5,952 nucleotides of DNA. It comes from Aquificota bacterium. Lineage in GTDB: Bacteria; Aquificota; Aquificia; Aquificales; Hydrogenothermaceae. The notes beneath the pieces were generated by a model that was not told where the DNA came from, made no database searches, and saw only the letters and a list, made by a program, of their open reading frames with translations. The position numbers were made by a program, and so were the translations under genes. Below, piece after piece: positions 1-5,608 of the stretch (its first letter is position 1; every line of letters starts with the position of its first letter). The stretch is from contig JAADDV010000159.1 in the NCBI GenBank assembly GCA_013153795.1, positions 1 through 5,952 on the forward strand, given 5' to 3'.

Positions 1-171
1 AATGTGGCACTCACAAGGGCAAAAAGAAAACTTATAGTAATTGGTGATGCCTCAACCCTTTCATCTAACGATGTTTACGCCAGATTTATCCAGTTTGTAA
101 AGGAAAAGGGTAAAATACTAAAAACGGAAAACCTGACAGATGATAAAAGTAGTATTAAAGCTTCTGTTTAA
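1..171 (+). CDS. C-terminal end of an SF1 (UPF1/Dna2/IGHMBP2-like) helicase, 5' truncated
   Basis: The frame is open from base 1 to a TAA at 169-171, giving the last 56 residues of a protein whose start lies left of the window. It opens with NVALTRAKRKLIVIGD, which matches motif VI of superfamily 1 helicases (VALTRAxxxLxVxGD); the Arg in this motif contacts the ATP gamma-phosphate. The next stretch, ending RFIQFVKEKG, resembles the tail of UPF1-like SF1B enzymes, including bacterial IGHMBP2-type helicases, which unwind DNA or RNA using ATP. The motifs that would separate UvrD-like from Dna2-like enzymes are outside the window, so the subfamily is inferred. The 3' end overlaps the next gene by 32 bp, so the two are probably co-transcribed. 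It shows no link to the cas operon. Confidence 0.8.
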   Translation, partial: NVALTRAKRKLIVIGDASTLSSNDVYARFIQFVKEKGKILKTENLTDDKSSIKASV

Positions 172-679
172 GCCGGGGGAGTACTGGGAAGAGTACTTAT
201 CACTGGAAAACTCAGGTTGGAAATACCTGATTAAATACGGCTTAACCCTTGCCTTAATAGGACCTGTCCTTTCTTTTTTTAGCCTGAAACTTCAGGAAGG
301 GTATTCAGACATAGATGCTCTGGTTTATTCGGTTACCACATACTTTATGGACATAGCAACGGTTATCGTCTTTTCATTTATAACCTCCAGATTTTTAAAA
401 GTGGATTTTAGCCTGCTTATGAAAATATACGTGGGGGTAAACTTTCCTATATGGCTTTCTGACATTGTGGATATTTACCAGCCTTTGAGATTTTTGAGTA
501 ATATAGGACTTCTCTACAGCTTTTATATACTGTGGAGTGGACTGGGCTTTATCAAACAGAAAGATAAATTCATCTGGACGGCTTTAATTCATCTTGTCCT
601 TTACGTGTCCAATGCAACTATTTCCGAACTGATAGCTACCAGCCCTCTGGTAAAAAAAGTCTTGCAAAATTTCAATTAA
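140..679 (+). CDS. YIP1-family polytopic membrane protein
   Basis: A 179-residue hydrophobic protein. About five membrane segments can be seen, near residues 28-48, 62-84, 92-112, 118-137 and 144-166. The N-terminus (MIKVVLKLLFKPGEYWEEY) has the short amphipathic lead with an FKPGEYWEE-type motif typical of bacterial YIP1/DUF1282-like proteins, and the length fits that family. The biochemical role of the bacterial members is not known to me, so none is assigned. ATG 140 is chosen because it keeps that conserved lead and no in-frame start follows soon after. No good Shine-Dalgarno precedes it, and it overlaps the helicase end by 32 bp, so translational coupling is likely. Its base composition (about 37% GC in one sampled 60-base line) resembles cas6 more than the later cas genes. 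The family call is by pattern recognition; the membrane nature is firmer than the family name. Confidence 0.7.
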   Translation: MIKVVLKLLFKPGEYWEEYLSLENSGWKYLIKYGLTLALIGPVLSFFSLKLQEGYSDIDALVYSVTTYFMDIATVIVFSFITSRFLKVDFSLLMKIYVGVNFPIWLSDIVDIYQPLRFLSNIGLLYSFYILWSGLGFIKQKDKFIWTALIHLVLYVSNATISELIATSPLVKKVLQNFN

Positions 680-721
680 AAATGAATTTTTATAAAATAA
701 TAAAAAATATACAGAATATGA

Positions 722-750
722 TTGCTTAATTTTTGCCATTTTATTAAAAT
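722..750 (+). promoter_or_regulatory. Candidate sigma70-type promoter for the cas operon
   Basis: TTGCTT at 722-727 and TAAAAT at 745-750 are separated by exactly 17 bases, close to the TTGACA/TATAAT consensus. They lie in the only real gap before cas6. Transcription would begin near 757, giving a leader of roughly 15 nt that is almost only the ribosome binding site. The -10 box overlaps a short AT palindrome, ATTTTA-T-TAAAAT at 738-750, which could be a repressor site but could easily arise by chance in such AT-rich DNA. No other strong promoter is seen between cas6 and the window end, which fits one transcript for all the downstream genes. Confidence 0.4.
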
Positions 751-757
751 ACTTTTA

Positions 758-766
758 GGGGGGGAG
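758..766 (+). promoter_or_regulatory. cas6 ribosome binding site inside a seven-G run
   Basis: GGGGGGGAG at 758-766 provides the GGAG Shine-Dalgarno core, which ends 5 nt before the GTG at 772. This supports the GTG start for cas6. The homopolymer of seven Gs (758-764) stands out in an otherwise AT-rich gap. Confidence 0.6.
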
Positions 767-771
767 TAGTT

Positions 772-1503
772 GTGAGAATAAAACTGGTATTTAATTCAGG
801 GGAACCGTTTATAAACCTTCCATTACATCATAACGTTACTATTCAGGGAATGCTCTATAAGAGTCTGCCGAAATTTTTATCAGACTTCCTCCATGAGATA
901 GGTTTTTTTTACAACGGCAGGAGATTCAAGCTATTTACGTTCTCAAAAATCTTTTCAGAGCGTTTTATTTTAGATACTGAAAAGAAAAGGATAAAATACA
1001 AGACCCCTATAACCCTGTATATTTCTTCTGCTGTTGATGAGATTACAAAAAACTGGGGAGAATACATGCTGAAGAAAGACCAGATAAAACTCGGAAAAAA
1101 TGAACTGTTTCTTGAAACCATAGAAGTTCAGGAAAGCCCTGAACTGAATGAAGAATTCAATGTAAGGACCCTCTCTCCAATAACCGTTTACAGAACATTT
1201 GAAAACGGCAAAAAGTTCTACAGGTACTATAAGCCACAGGAAGAAGAATTTGAAGAGCTTATCAGAGATAATCTGAGGAAAAAATACAACATCCTGACAG
1301 GAAAGAATTTAGGAACATTTCCAATCAGTATTGAACCAACAAAAAAAATCAGAAAAGTATTGATTAAATACAAAGATTTTCCCATAGAAGCCTATGAGGG
1401 AATATTCAAAATAAAAACCGACCCGGAGCTTTTTAAGGTCGTATACGACACCGGCCTTGGCTCCAAAAACTCCCAGGGCTTCGGAATGGTAGAGGTGGTA
1501 TAG
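772..1503 (+). CDS. cas6: Cas6 CRISPR pre-crRNA endoribonuclease
   Basis: A 243-residue protein of the RAMP superfamily that cuts precursor crRNA within the repeat to give unit-length guides for Cascade. The C-terminal glycine-rich loop GLGSKNSQGFG (residues 228-238) is the Cas6 hallmark. Alignment by eye with Pyrococcus furiosus Cas6 places Tyr29 (MLYKSL), His41 (FLHE) and Lys53 (FKLFTFS) on that enzyme's catalytic Tyr31, His46 and Lys52, so the active site looks intact. The length is normal. GTG 772 is chosen because the product begins MRIKLVF, the first beta strand of the fold, and has a strong Shine-Dalgarno 5 nt upstream. This is the first gene of the cas operon, behind a candidate promoter, and it ends 30 bp before cas8b. 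Sampled lines are 38-55% GC, higher than the cas8b that follows, which may point to a separate history. Confidence 0.95.
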   Translation: MRIKLVFNSGEPFINLPLHHNVTIQGMLYKSLPKFLSDFLHEIGFFYNGRRFKLFTFSKIFSERFILDTEKKRIKYKTPITLYISSAVDEITKNWGEYMLKKDQIKLGKNELFLETIEVQESPELNEEFNVRTLSPITVYRTFENGKKFYRYYKPQEEEFEELIRDNLRKKYNILTGKNLGTFPISIEPTKKIRKVLIKYKDFPIEAYEGIFKIKTDPELFKVVYDTGLGSKNSQGFGMVEVV

Positions 1504-1533
1504 GTATGATAAAAACAAAAAGGATTGGATTAA

Positions 1534-3222
1534 ATGCTTGAAGCAGTTAAGCAGATTGGAGAAATACTTTTAGAGAAAGAGAAGAAAGAGCCTTTAGAGA
1601 TATTGATTGAAAATCCAGATAGTAATGGAACATACAAAATAGTTTGGGCGTTAGAGTTTGATAAAGACTTAAATTTTCAGGGTATAACAGAAGAAGAACT
1701 TAAAGCAGAAGATTATAAAATTTATCTTTACAAAAGAGGAACAGGGGCTAATTCGCCTGATTTTTCACCTACTTCAAGGATTACAGAGCCAGAGAAAACA
1801 TTCGTTAAAAAAACCATTAGATGGTTTGAAAATCATAAAGAAATTCCAGAGTTTGAAAAAATTTTAGATGAGCTAACCAATCACAAAAAAGAGATAATAG
1901 AAAAACTGAACCGACTAAACCAGCAGTCCAGAGACAGTAAAATCATAACTGTAAAAATAGGCGGAAGGTATCTTTATGAAATAGAGATTTTTAGACAAAC
2001 CCTTATTAGTGATTACTTCCAGAAAATAACAGAGGTAAAAAAAGAAAACGGAGTTTGCAGTATTTGTGGAGAGAAAAAAGATTTAGTTTTTGCCACATCT
2101 CAGCTTTATACATTTTTCACAACAGATAAAGAATGCTACATTGCAGGAGGATTCAGTAAAAAAGATGCATGGAAAAACTTTCCAGTATGTAAAGACTGCT
2201 TTTTAAAAGCAGATTTTGGAAGAAAATTTATAGAAAATAATCTAAAATTCAAGTTTTACTCAAGGGATTACTATCTCATTCCACATCTTATTTTAGACAC
2301 AAAAGAAGCCTTAGAAGAGATAAACGAAATTCTTTCTTTTGATAGAAAAAACATAAAATCCCTCTCAAAAGAAGAAAAGAAAAAATATTTTGCAGATAAA
2401 GATGAGATTTTGGACATAGTTAAAGATTACAAAGACATTATTACTTTTTACTTTCTGTTTTTAAAAGGCGGTTCTACGGCAGATAAAGATAGGATTTTAC
2501 TTCTGGTTGAAGATGTTCTACCTTCCAGAATTCATAAAGTTTTTGAAGTAAAAGAAAAAGTAGAAAATACTTTTAATATAGATAATTACACATTTGGAAA
2601 AATAAACCAGTTTTTAACAGAGTTTGACAAGCTTTTATTTGAAGTGATAGACAAAATTTTTAGAGAAGGAAAGTTAGACTACAAAGCTATATTAAAAATA
2701 TTTATAAAAAAAATAAGACAGCATTTTACTAACTCTTCAAAAGATATCAGAGAAACTTTATCTTTAACGAAAGATGCAACTGCGAATATTTTCTTTTTTA
2801 AAGAGTTATCTCTAATAAACTTTGAGGATGGAACAATGGAAAAAAGCAGATTTGATGAAATTTTTGAAAAAGTCGGTGGGGCATTAAACACACCGGCAAA
2901 GAGGGGTATTTTTCTGCTTGGAGCGTTAACGCAGATGCTTTTAAACATACAGGGAGCGGAAAGAGAAAGCACGCCATTTTGGAAACAGCTTAAAGGCTTA
3001 AAAATGAACGAAGAAGACATAAAAGGATTGCTTCCAAAGGTAATAAACAAACTGCAAGAATATGGAAAACTTGATAAAGGGAAAAAAGAGCTTGCAAAAG
3101 AAATTTCTAAATATCTACTTCAGCAGGAAAAATTTGGGCTAACAACAGACGAAATAAATTTTTATTTTGTTGCAGGTATGAGTTTTGCAGATGAAATAAA
3201 AGACAAGATTTATCAAAATTAG
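1534..3222 (+). CDS. cas8b: Cas8b (Csh1/TM1802-type), type I-B Cascade large subunit
   Basis: A 562-residue protein, the large subunit that in type I-B Cascade recognises the PAM and helps open target DNA. A zinc-binding knuckle is visible as Cys175-x2-Cys178 and Cys219-x2-Cys222, the second pair in FPVCKDCF followed by a conserved-looking aromatic stretch ending YYLIPHLIL. This CxxC...CxxC arrangement is typical of the TM1802/Csh1 families. The N-terminus (MLEAVKQIGE) and the helical C-terminus with LTTDEINFYFVAGM also look like Csh1. The last third is all-helical and should correspond to the small-subunit (Cas11-like) part. ATG 1534 has a modest AGGA at 1521-1524; an ATG at 1506 is out of frame and stops quickly. 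Sampled lines are 23-25% GC, lower than cas6. The stop overlaps the cas7b Shine-Dalgarno. Which of the two Cas8b subfamilies applies is not settled. Confidence 0.92.
   Translation: MLEAVKQIGEILLEKEKKEPLEILIENPDSNGTYKIVWALEFDKDLNFQGITEEELKAEDYKIYLYKRGTGANSPDFSPTSRITEPEKTFVKKTIRWFENHKEIPEFEKILDELTNHKKEIIEKLNRLNQQSRDSKIITVKIGGRYLYEIEIFRQTLISDYFQKITEVKKENGVCSICGEKKDLVFATSQLYTFFTTDKECYIAGGFSKKDAWKNFPVCKDCFLKADFGRKFIENNLKFKFYSRDYYLIPHLILDTKEALEEINEILSFDRKNIKSLSKEEKKKYFADKDEILDIVKDYKDIITFYFLFLKGGSTADKDRILLLVEDVLPSRIHKVFEVKEKVENTFNIDNYTFGKINQFLTEFDKLLFEVIDKIFREGKLDYKAILKIFIKKIRQHFTNSSKDIRETLSLTKDATANIFFFKELSLINFEDGTMEKSRFDEIFEKVGGALNTPAKRGIFLLGALTQMLLNIQGAERESTPFWKQLKGLKMNEEDIKGLLPKVINKLQEYGKLDKGKKELAKEISKYLLQQEKFGLTTDEINFYFVAGMSFADEIKDKIYQN
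2824..2828 (+). promoter_or_regulatory. Internal Shine-Dalgarno within cas8b
   Basis: GAGGA at 2824-2828 lies 7 nt upstream of an in-frame ATG (2836-2838, Met435 of Cas8b). This is good spacing for internal initiation, and better than that of the cas8b start itself. In AT-rich DNA a GAGG can arise by chance from Glu-Asp codons (GAG GAT), so function is inferred. Confidence 0.5.
2836..3222 (+). CDS. cas11b: Probable internally translated small subunit Cas11b, nested in cas8b
   Basis: An alternative product of the cas8b frame: starting at Met435 it would be a 128-residue, mostly helical protein identical to the Cas8b C-terminus. In types I-B, I-C and I-D it is established that the small subunit Cas11 can be made from an internal start inside the large-subunit gene and is needed for a complete Cascade. 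Here the supporting signals are the GAGGA Shine-Dalgarno 7 nt upstream, a start that falls just before the helical block (residues 435-562), a size matching known Cas11 proteins (about 120-150 residues), and the absence of any separate small-subunit gene in the operon. In the complex it would line the backbone beside Cas7 and contact target DNA. The position of the start is seen directly; its use is inferred. Confidence 0.55.
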   Translation: MEKSRFDEIFEKVGGALNTPAKRGIFLLGALTQMLLNIQGAERESTPFWKQLKGLKMNEEDIKGLLPKVINKLQEYGKLDKGKKELAKEISKYLLQQEKFGLTTDEINFYFVAGMSFADEIKDKIYQN

Positions 3223-3227
3223 GAGGA
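3221..3227 (+). promoter_or_regulatory. Strong Shine-Dalgarno for cas7b
   Basis: AGGAGGA at 3221-3227, overlapping the cas8b stop (TAG 3220-3222) and 6 nt from the ATG at 3234. It is the best ribosome binding site in the operon. That suits cas7b, whose product is needed in about six copies per Cascade. Confidence 0.8.
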
Positions 3228-3233
3228 ATAAAA

Positions 3234-4211
3234 ATGTCCACACAAACAATAGCAAAAAGAAGAGAATATCTGTTTTTATACGATGTATCTTTTGCAAATC
3301 CTAACGGAGACCCGAATGATGAAAACAAACCGAGAATAGATGAAGAAACAGGAAAAAACATAGTTACAGACGTCAGATTGAAAAGGACAATCAGGGACTA
3401 CCTGAAAGATTATGAAGGGCTGGAAATATTCGTTAGAGAAATTGAAGAAGATGATGGTTCTATTCAGGATGCAAAAGCAAGGGCAAGGGATTTTCTCAAA
3501 AACACAGAAAATCTGGAAGATAAGTCCTTAAAAGAACAAAAGCAGATATTGGCAGATAATATATTAAAACAATGTATAGATGTGAGATTATTCGGAGCTA
3601 CAATACCAATAGATTTGACCATAAAAGATAAGGACAAAAAGAAAAATGTAACAAGCTCTATCACATATACAGGTCCTGTTCAATTTGAGATGGGGCAGTC
3701 CCTACACAGAGTTAAACTTGAGTATATAAAAGGGACAGGTGCTTTTGCATCAGAGAAAGGAAAAGAACAAAAAACATTCAGGGAAGAATGGGTTCTACCA
3801 TACTCTTTAATCGCATTCCACGGAGTAGCAAACGAAAATGCTGCTAAGGATACAGGCTTAACAGATGAAGATTTAGAATATCTGAAAAAAGGTATATGGT
3901 ATGGCACTAAGAATCTCATAACACGCTCAAAGGCAGGACAAATACCAAGGCTTTTAATAGAAATTGTTTATAGAGATGGCGTTCACTCCCATATAGGAGA
4001 ACTTCACAGATTTATAAAACTTGAAACTGAAAAAGCAGACGAAGAAATAAGAAGCCCAGAGGATTATGTTTTAAACGTAGACAAACTCTTAGAAGCTATA
4101 GAAGAAGAAAAAGAAAAGATAGAAAAAGTTTTATTCAGAAAAGACAAAAATCTTAAACTAAATAAAGATTTAGTTATAGAAGGAATAGAATTTGTGGAAA
4201 TGGAAATATGA
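3234..4211 (+). CDS. cas7b: Cas7b (Csh2), type I-B Cascade backbone subunit
   Basis: A 325-residue protein that polymerises along the crRNA spacer to form the Cascade backbone. Csh2 hallmarks are plain: NPNGDPN at residues 22-28, TDVRLKRTIRDYL at 45-57, CIDVRLFGA around 114-122 and TGPVQF at 146-151. These belong to the RRM-like Cas7 core and its RNA-binding insertions. The length is normal for Csh2, and the HSHIGELHRF segment near 251-260 lies in the conserved C-terminal half. The ATG at 3234 is fixed by the ideal AGGAGGA site just upstream. The gene follows cas8b with 11 nt between stop and start, and its own TGA overlaps the start of the nucleotidyltransferase gene as ATGA. In a canonical I-B operon cas5 would come next; here a two-gene toxin-antitoxin module intervenes. 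Confidence 0.95.
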   Translation: MSTQTIAKRREYLFLYDVSFANPNGDPNDENKPRIDEETGKNIVTDVRLKRTIRDYLKDYEGLEIFVREIEEDDGSIQDAKARARDFLKNTENLEDKSLKEQKQILADNILKQCIDVRLFGATIPIDLTIKDKDKKKNVTSSITYTGPVQFEMGQSLHRVKLEYIKGTGAFASEKGKEQKTFREEWVLPYSLIAFHGVANENAAKDTGLTDEDLEYLKKGIWYGTKNLITRSKAGQIPRLLIEIVYRDGVHSHIGELHRFIKLETEKADEEIRSPEDYVLNVDKLLEAIEEEKEKIEKVLFRKDKNLKLNKDLVIEGIEFVEMEI

Positions 4212-4549
4212 AAATGGGAAATTTAGAAGCTCTATCTTATAAAAATGAAAAAATACAGCTTTTGATAAAGGAAATAGTTAATATTTTAAAAAAACATATA
4301 AACCAGCCATTCAAAGTTTATTTGTTTGGTTCATTTGCGAGAGGAGAAGCAAGTAAGTTTTCTGATATAGATTTAGCAATAGAAACTATAAAGCCACTTT
4401 CACGAACCCAATTTAGAAAAATAAAAGAAGAAATAAATAGTTTACGAACACTTAGAAAAATAGATTTGATATATCTAAATACAGCATCAAAAAAGCTAAA
4501 AGATGTTATCAAGAAAGAAGGAGTTTTAATATATGAGTTTAGAGGATAG
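4208..4549 (+). CDS. mntA: Minimal nucleotidyltransferase, MntA-type antitoxin (AMPylase)
   Basis: A 113-residue protein of the minimal nucleotidyltransferase (MNT, Pol beta-like) family. The motif GSFARGEASKFSDIDLA shows GSx10DxD exactly, with Gly41-Ser42 and metal-binding Asp53 and Asp55; the third carboxylate is probably Asp86 in KIDLIYL. The active site therefore looks intact. In MntA/HepT (type VII) toxin-antitoxin systems such enzymes transfer AMP from ATP onto a tyrosine of the HEPN toxin and silence it. ATG 4208 overlaps the cas7b stop as ATGA; a second in-frame ATG at 4214 (Met3) is equally possible. The downstream partner gene overlaps by 17 bp. The sampled 60-base line is about 20% GC, among the lowest in the window. 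The family call is secure. The antitoxin role follows from the family and the pairing, and has not been shown for this protein. Confidence 0.87.
   Translation: MKMGNLEALSYKNEKIQLLIKEIVNILKKHINQPFKVYLFGSFARGEASKFSDIDLAIETIKPLSRTQFRKIKEEINSLRTLRKIDLIYLNTASKKLKDVIKKEGVLIYEFRG
4518..4523 (+). promoter_or_regulatory. Shine-Dalgarno for the HEPN gene, inside mntA
   Basis: AAGGAG at 4518-4523, 9 nt before ATG 4533 and inside the end of mntA. Ribosomes finishing mntA pass over it, so toxin synthesis should follow antitoxin synthesis. Confidence 0.65.
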
Positions 4550-4916
4550 AGTTGCAGAACTTGAAAAATGTTTAAAGAAATTTGAGGAGGTTTTAAATAT
4601 AGAAAAAAACGATATAGTCCGAGATAGTGCTATAAAAAGATTTGAACTATGCTTTGAGCTAAGCTGGAAAACATTAAAAGACTTTTTAAACAAAGAAGGA
4701 TTATTTTGTCGTTCACCGAGAAGCTGCGTTAAAGAAGCTTTTTCAATTGGGCTTATAGAAAATGAGGAGGTATGGCTTGATATTTTAGAAGATAGAAATC
4801 TAAGTATTCATACCTATAATGAAGAACTAGCAGAAGAGCTATATTTTAGGCTAAAGAACCATTTTGTAGCTATGAGTAATTTACTAAAAGAAATAAAAAA
4901 GAGGCTAAATGAATGA
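4533..4916 (+). CDS. hepT: HEPN ribonuclease toxin, HepT-type (HI0074-like)
   Basis: A 127-residue all-helical protein of the HI0074-like HEPN family, formerly annotated as nucleotidyltransferase substrate-binding protein. The segment RFELCFELSWKTLKDFL (residues 36-52) is the family's conserved helix. RNLSIHTY gives the motif RxxxxHxY with Arg88, His93 and Tyr95; Arg and His form the RNase site in HEPN toxins, and the Tyr is the residue AMPylated by MntA in characterised systems. All three are present, so the toxin looks active and silenceable. Characterised HepT proteins form dimers and cleave RNA such as tRNA or mRNA; the target here is unknown. It overlaps mntA by 17 bp, and its TGA overlaps the cas5b start as ATGA, so cas5b translation is probably coupled to it. 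An alternative is a purely structural or regulatory HEPN, which the intact motif makes less likely. Confidence 0.87.
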   Translation: MSLEDRVAELEKCLKKFEEVLNIEKNDIVRDSAIKRFELCFELSWKTLKDFLNKEGLFCRSPRSCVKEAFSIGLIENEEVWLDILEDRNLSIHTYNEELAEELYFRLKNHFVAMSNLLKEIKKRLNE

Positions 4917-5608
4917 AAGTATTAGTCTTTGACATATGGGGGGATTTTGGGCATTTTAAAAAGTATTATACAACAGCAAGCCCACTGACATTTTCTGTTC
5001 CACCGCCAACGGCGATTTTTGGAATGCTTGGAGCTATCTTAGGCTTAGACAAAGAAGAGTATTTAAACCATATAAACGGCAGAACAACAAAAATAGGCAT
5101 TCAGATACTAAAACCAATCAAAAAAACCAGAATGACTTTAAATTTAATAGACACAAAAAACTCAGGAAGCTTTCATCTGATAAAAAACAGAACACAGATA
5201 AAGACAGAATTTCTAAAAGAGCCAGCTTATAGGCTTTATGTAAATATGGAAAAACAGGAGCTGTTTAATAGGCTAACAAATTTAGTGCAAAATAAAGAAA
5301 GCTACTATACCCTTTCCCTTGGACTTGCAAATCTACTGGCAAACTATAGATATATAGGCTTATATGACGCTAAGCCTATTGAAGAAGCAACAGAGGTTCA
5401 CTCTATAGTCTTGGCAGAAAACATAAAAGAGCTTGTAGTAGAAGAAGGAAAAAAATACTCAAAAGAAAAACTGCCACTGGATATGAACCCAGACAGAGAG
5501 GTTTTATCTTACAAAGATGTAGTTATGGAAGTACAGGGAAGAAGTTTAAGGGGAAAGTTTTTGGGGGTTTATAAAAGTGGAGGAAGGGAAAATTTTTCAT
5601 TCCTTTAA
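4913..5608 (+). CDS. cas5b: Cas5b (Cas5h), type I-B Cascade crRNA 5'-handle subunit
   Basis: A 231-residue Cas5 protein, which caps the crRNA 5' handle and bridges Cas7 and Cas8b at the foot of Cascade. The N-terminal half carries the Cas5h signature: DFGHFKKYYTTASPLTF (residues 11-27) followed by PPPTAIFGMLGAILG (30-44), the proline-rich turn and glycine helix of Cas5. The C-terminus (GRENFSFL) looks like a natural Cas5h end, so the protein appears complete. A catalytic role in crRNA cutting, as in type I-C Cas5, is not expected because an intact cas6 is present. The start overlaps the hepT stop as ATGA with GAGG at 4901-4904, 8 nt upstream. It ends with tandem TAA codons (5606-5611). A six-G run at 4938-4943 falls in codons 9-11. 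The last 32 bp overlap the chosen cas3 start. Confidence 0.93.
   Translation: MKVLVFDIWGDFGHFKKYYTTASPLTFSVPPPTAIFGMLGAILGLDKEEYLNHINGRTTKIGIQILKPIKKTRMTLNLIDTKNSGSFHLIKNRTQIKTEFLKEPAYRLYVNMEKQELFNRLTNLVQNKESYYTLSLGLANLLANYRYIGLYDAKPIEEATEVHSIVLAENIKELVVEEGKKYSKEKLPLDMNPDREVLSYKDVVMEVQGRSLRGKFLGVYKSGGRENFSFL

Noticed and set aside
666..690. AT-only hairpin over the YIP1 stop codon (AAAATTTCA pairing with TGAATTTT, 8-nt loop) as a terminator
   Set aside because: The stem has only one or two G:C pairs and a bulge, and it is followed by a mixed A/T stretch instead of a T run. It is too weak to call a terminator, and such pairings are common in AT-rich DNA.
738..750. ATTTTA-T-TAAAAT palindrome as an operator
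   Set aside because: It overlaps the proposed -10 box and is pure A/T, so a 6+1+6 match is expected by chance. No second copy is seen elsewhere in the window.
680..771. CRISPR repeat array or leader in the gap before cas6
   Set aside because: The gap is 92 bp with no direct repeats of 20-40 bases. No array is seen anywhere in the window.
909..1121. Antisense open frames opposite cas6, cas8b, cas7b and mntA (for example 909-1121, 2679-3050, 3680-3919 on the minus strand)
   Set aside because: They lie wholly or almost wholly opposite well-identified genes, show no recognisable family or ribosome binding site, and are explained by the low frequency of reverse-strand stop codons.
1506..1541. 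Tiny open frame between cas6 and cas8b starting at ATG 1506
   Set aside because: It encodes only 11 residues, is out of frame with cas8b and has no good ribosome binding site. It is most likely just leader sequence.
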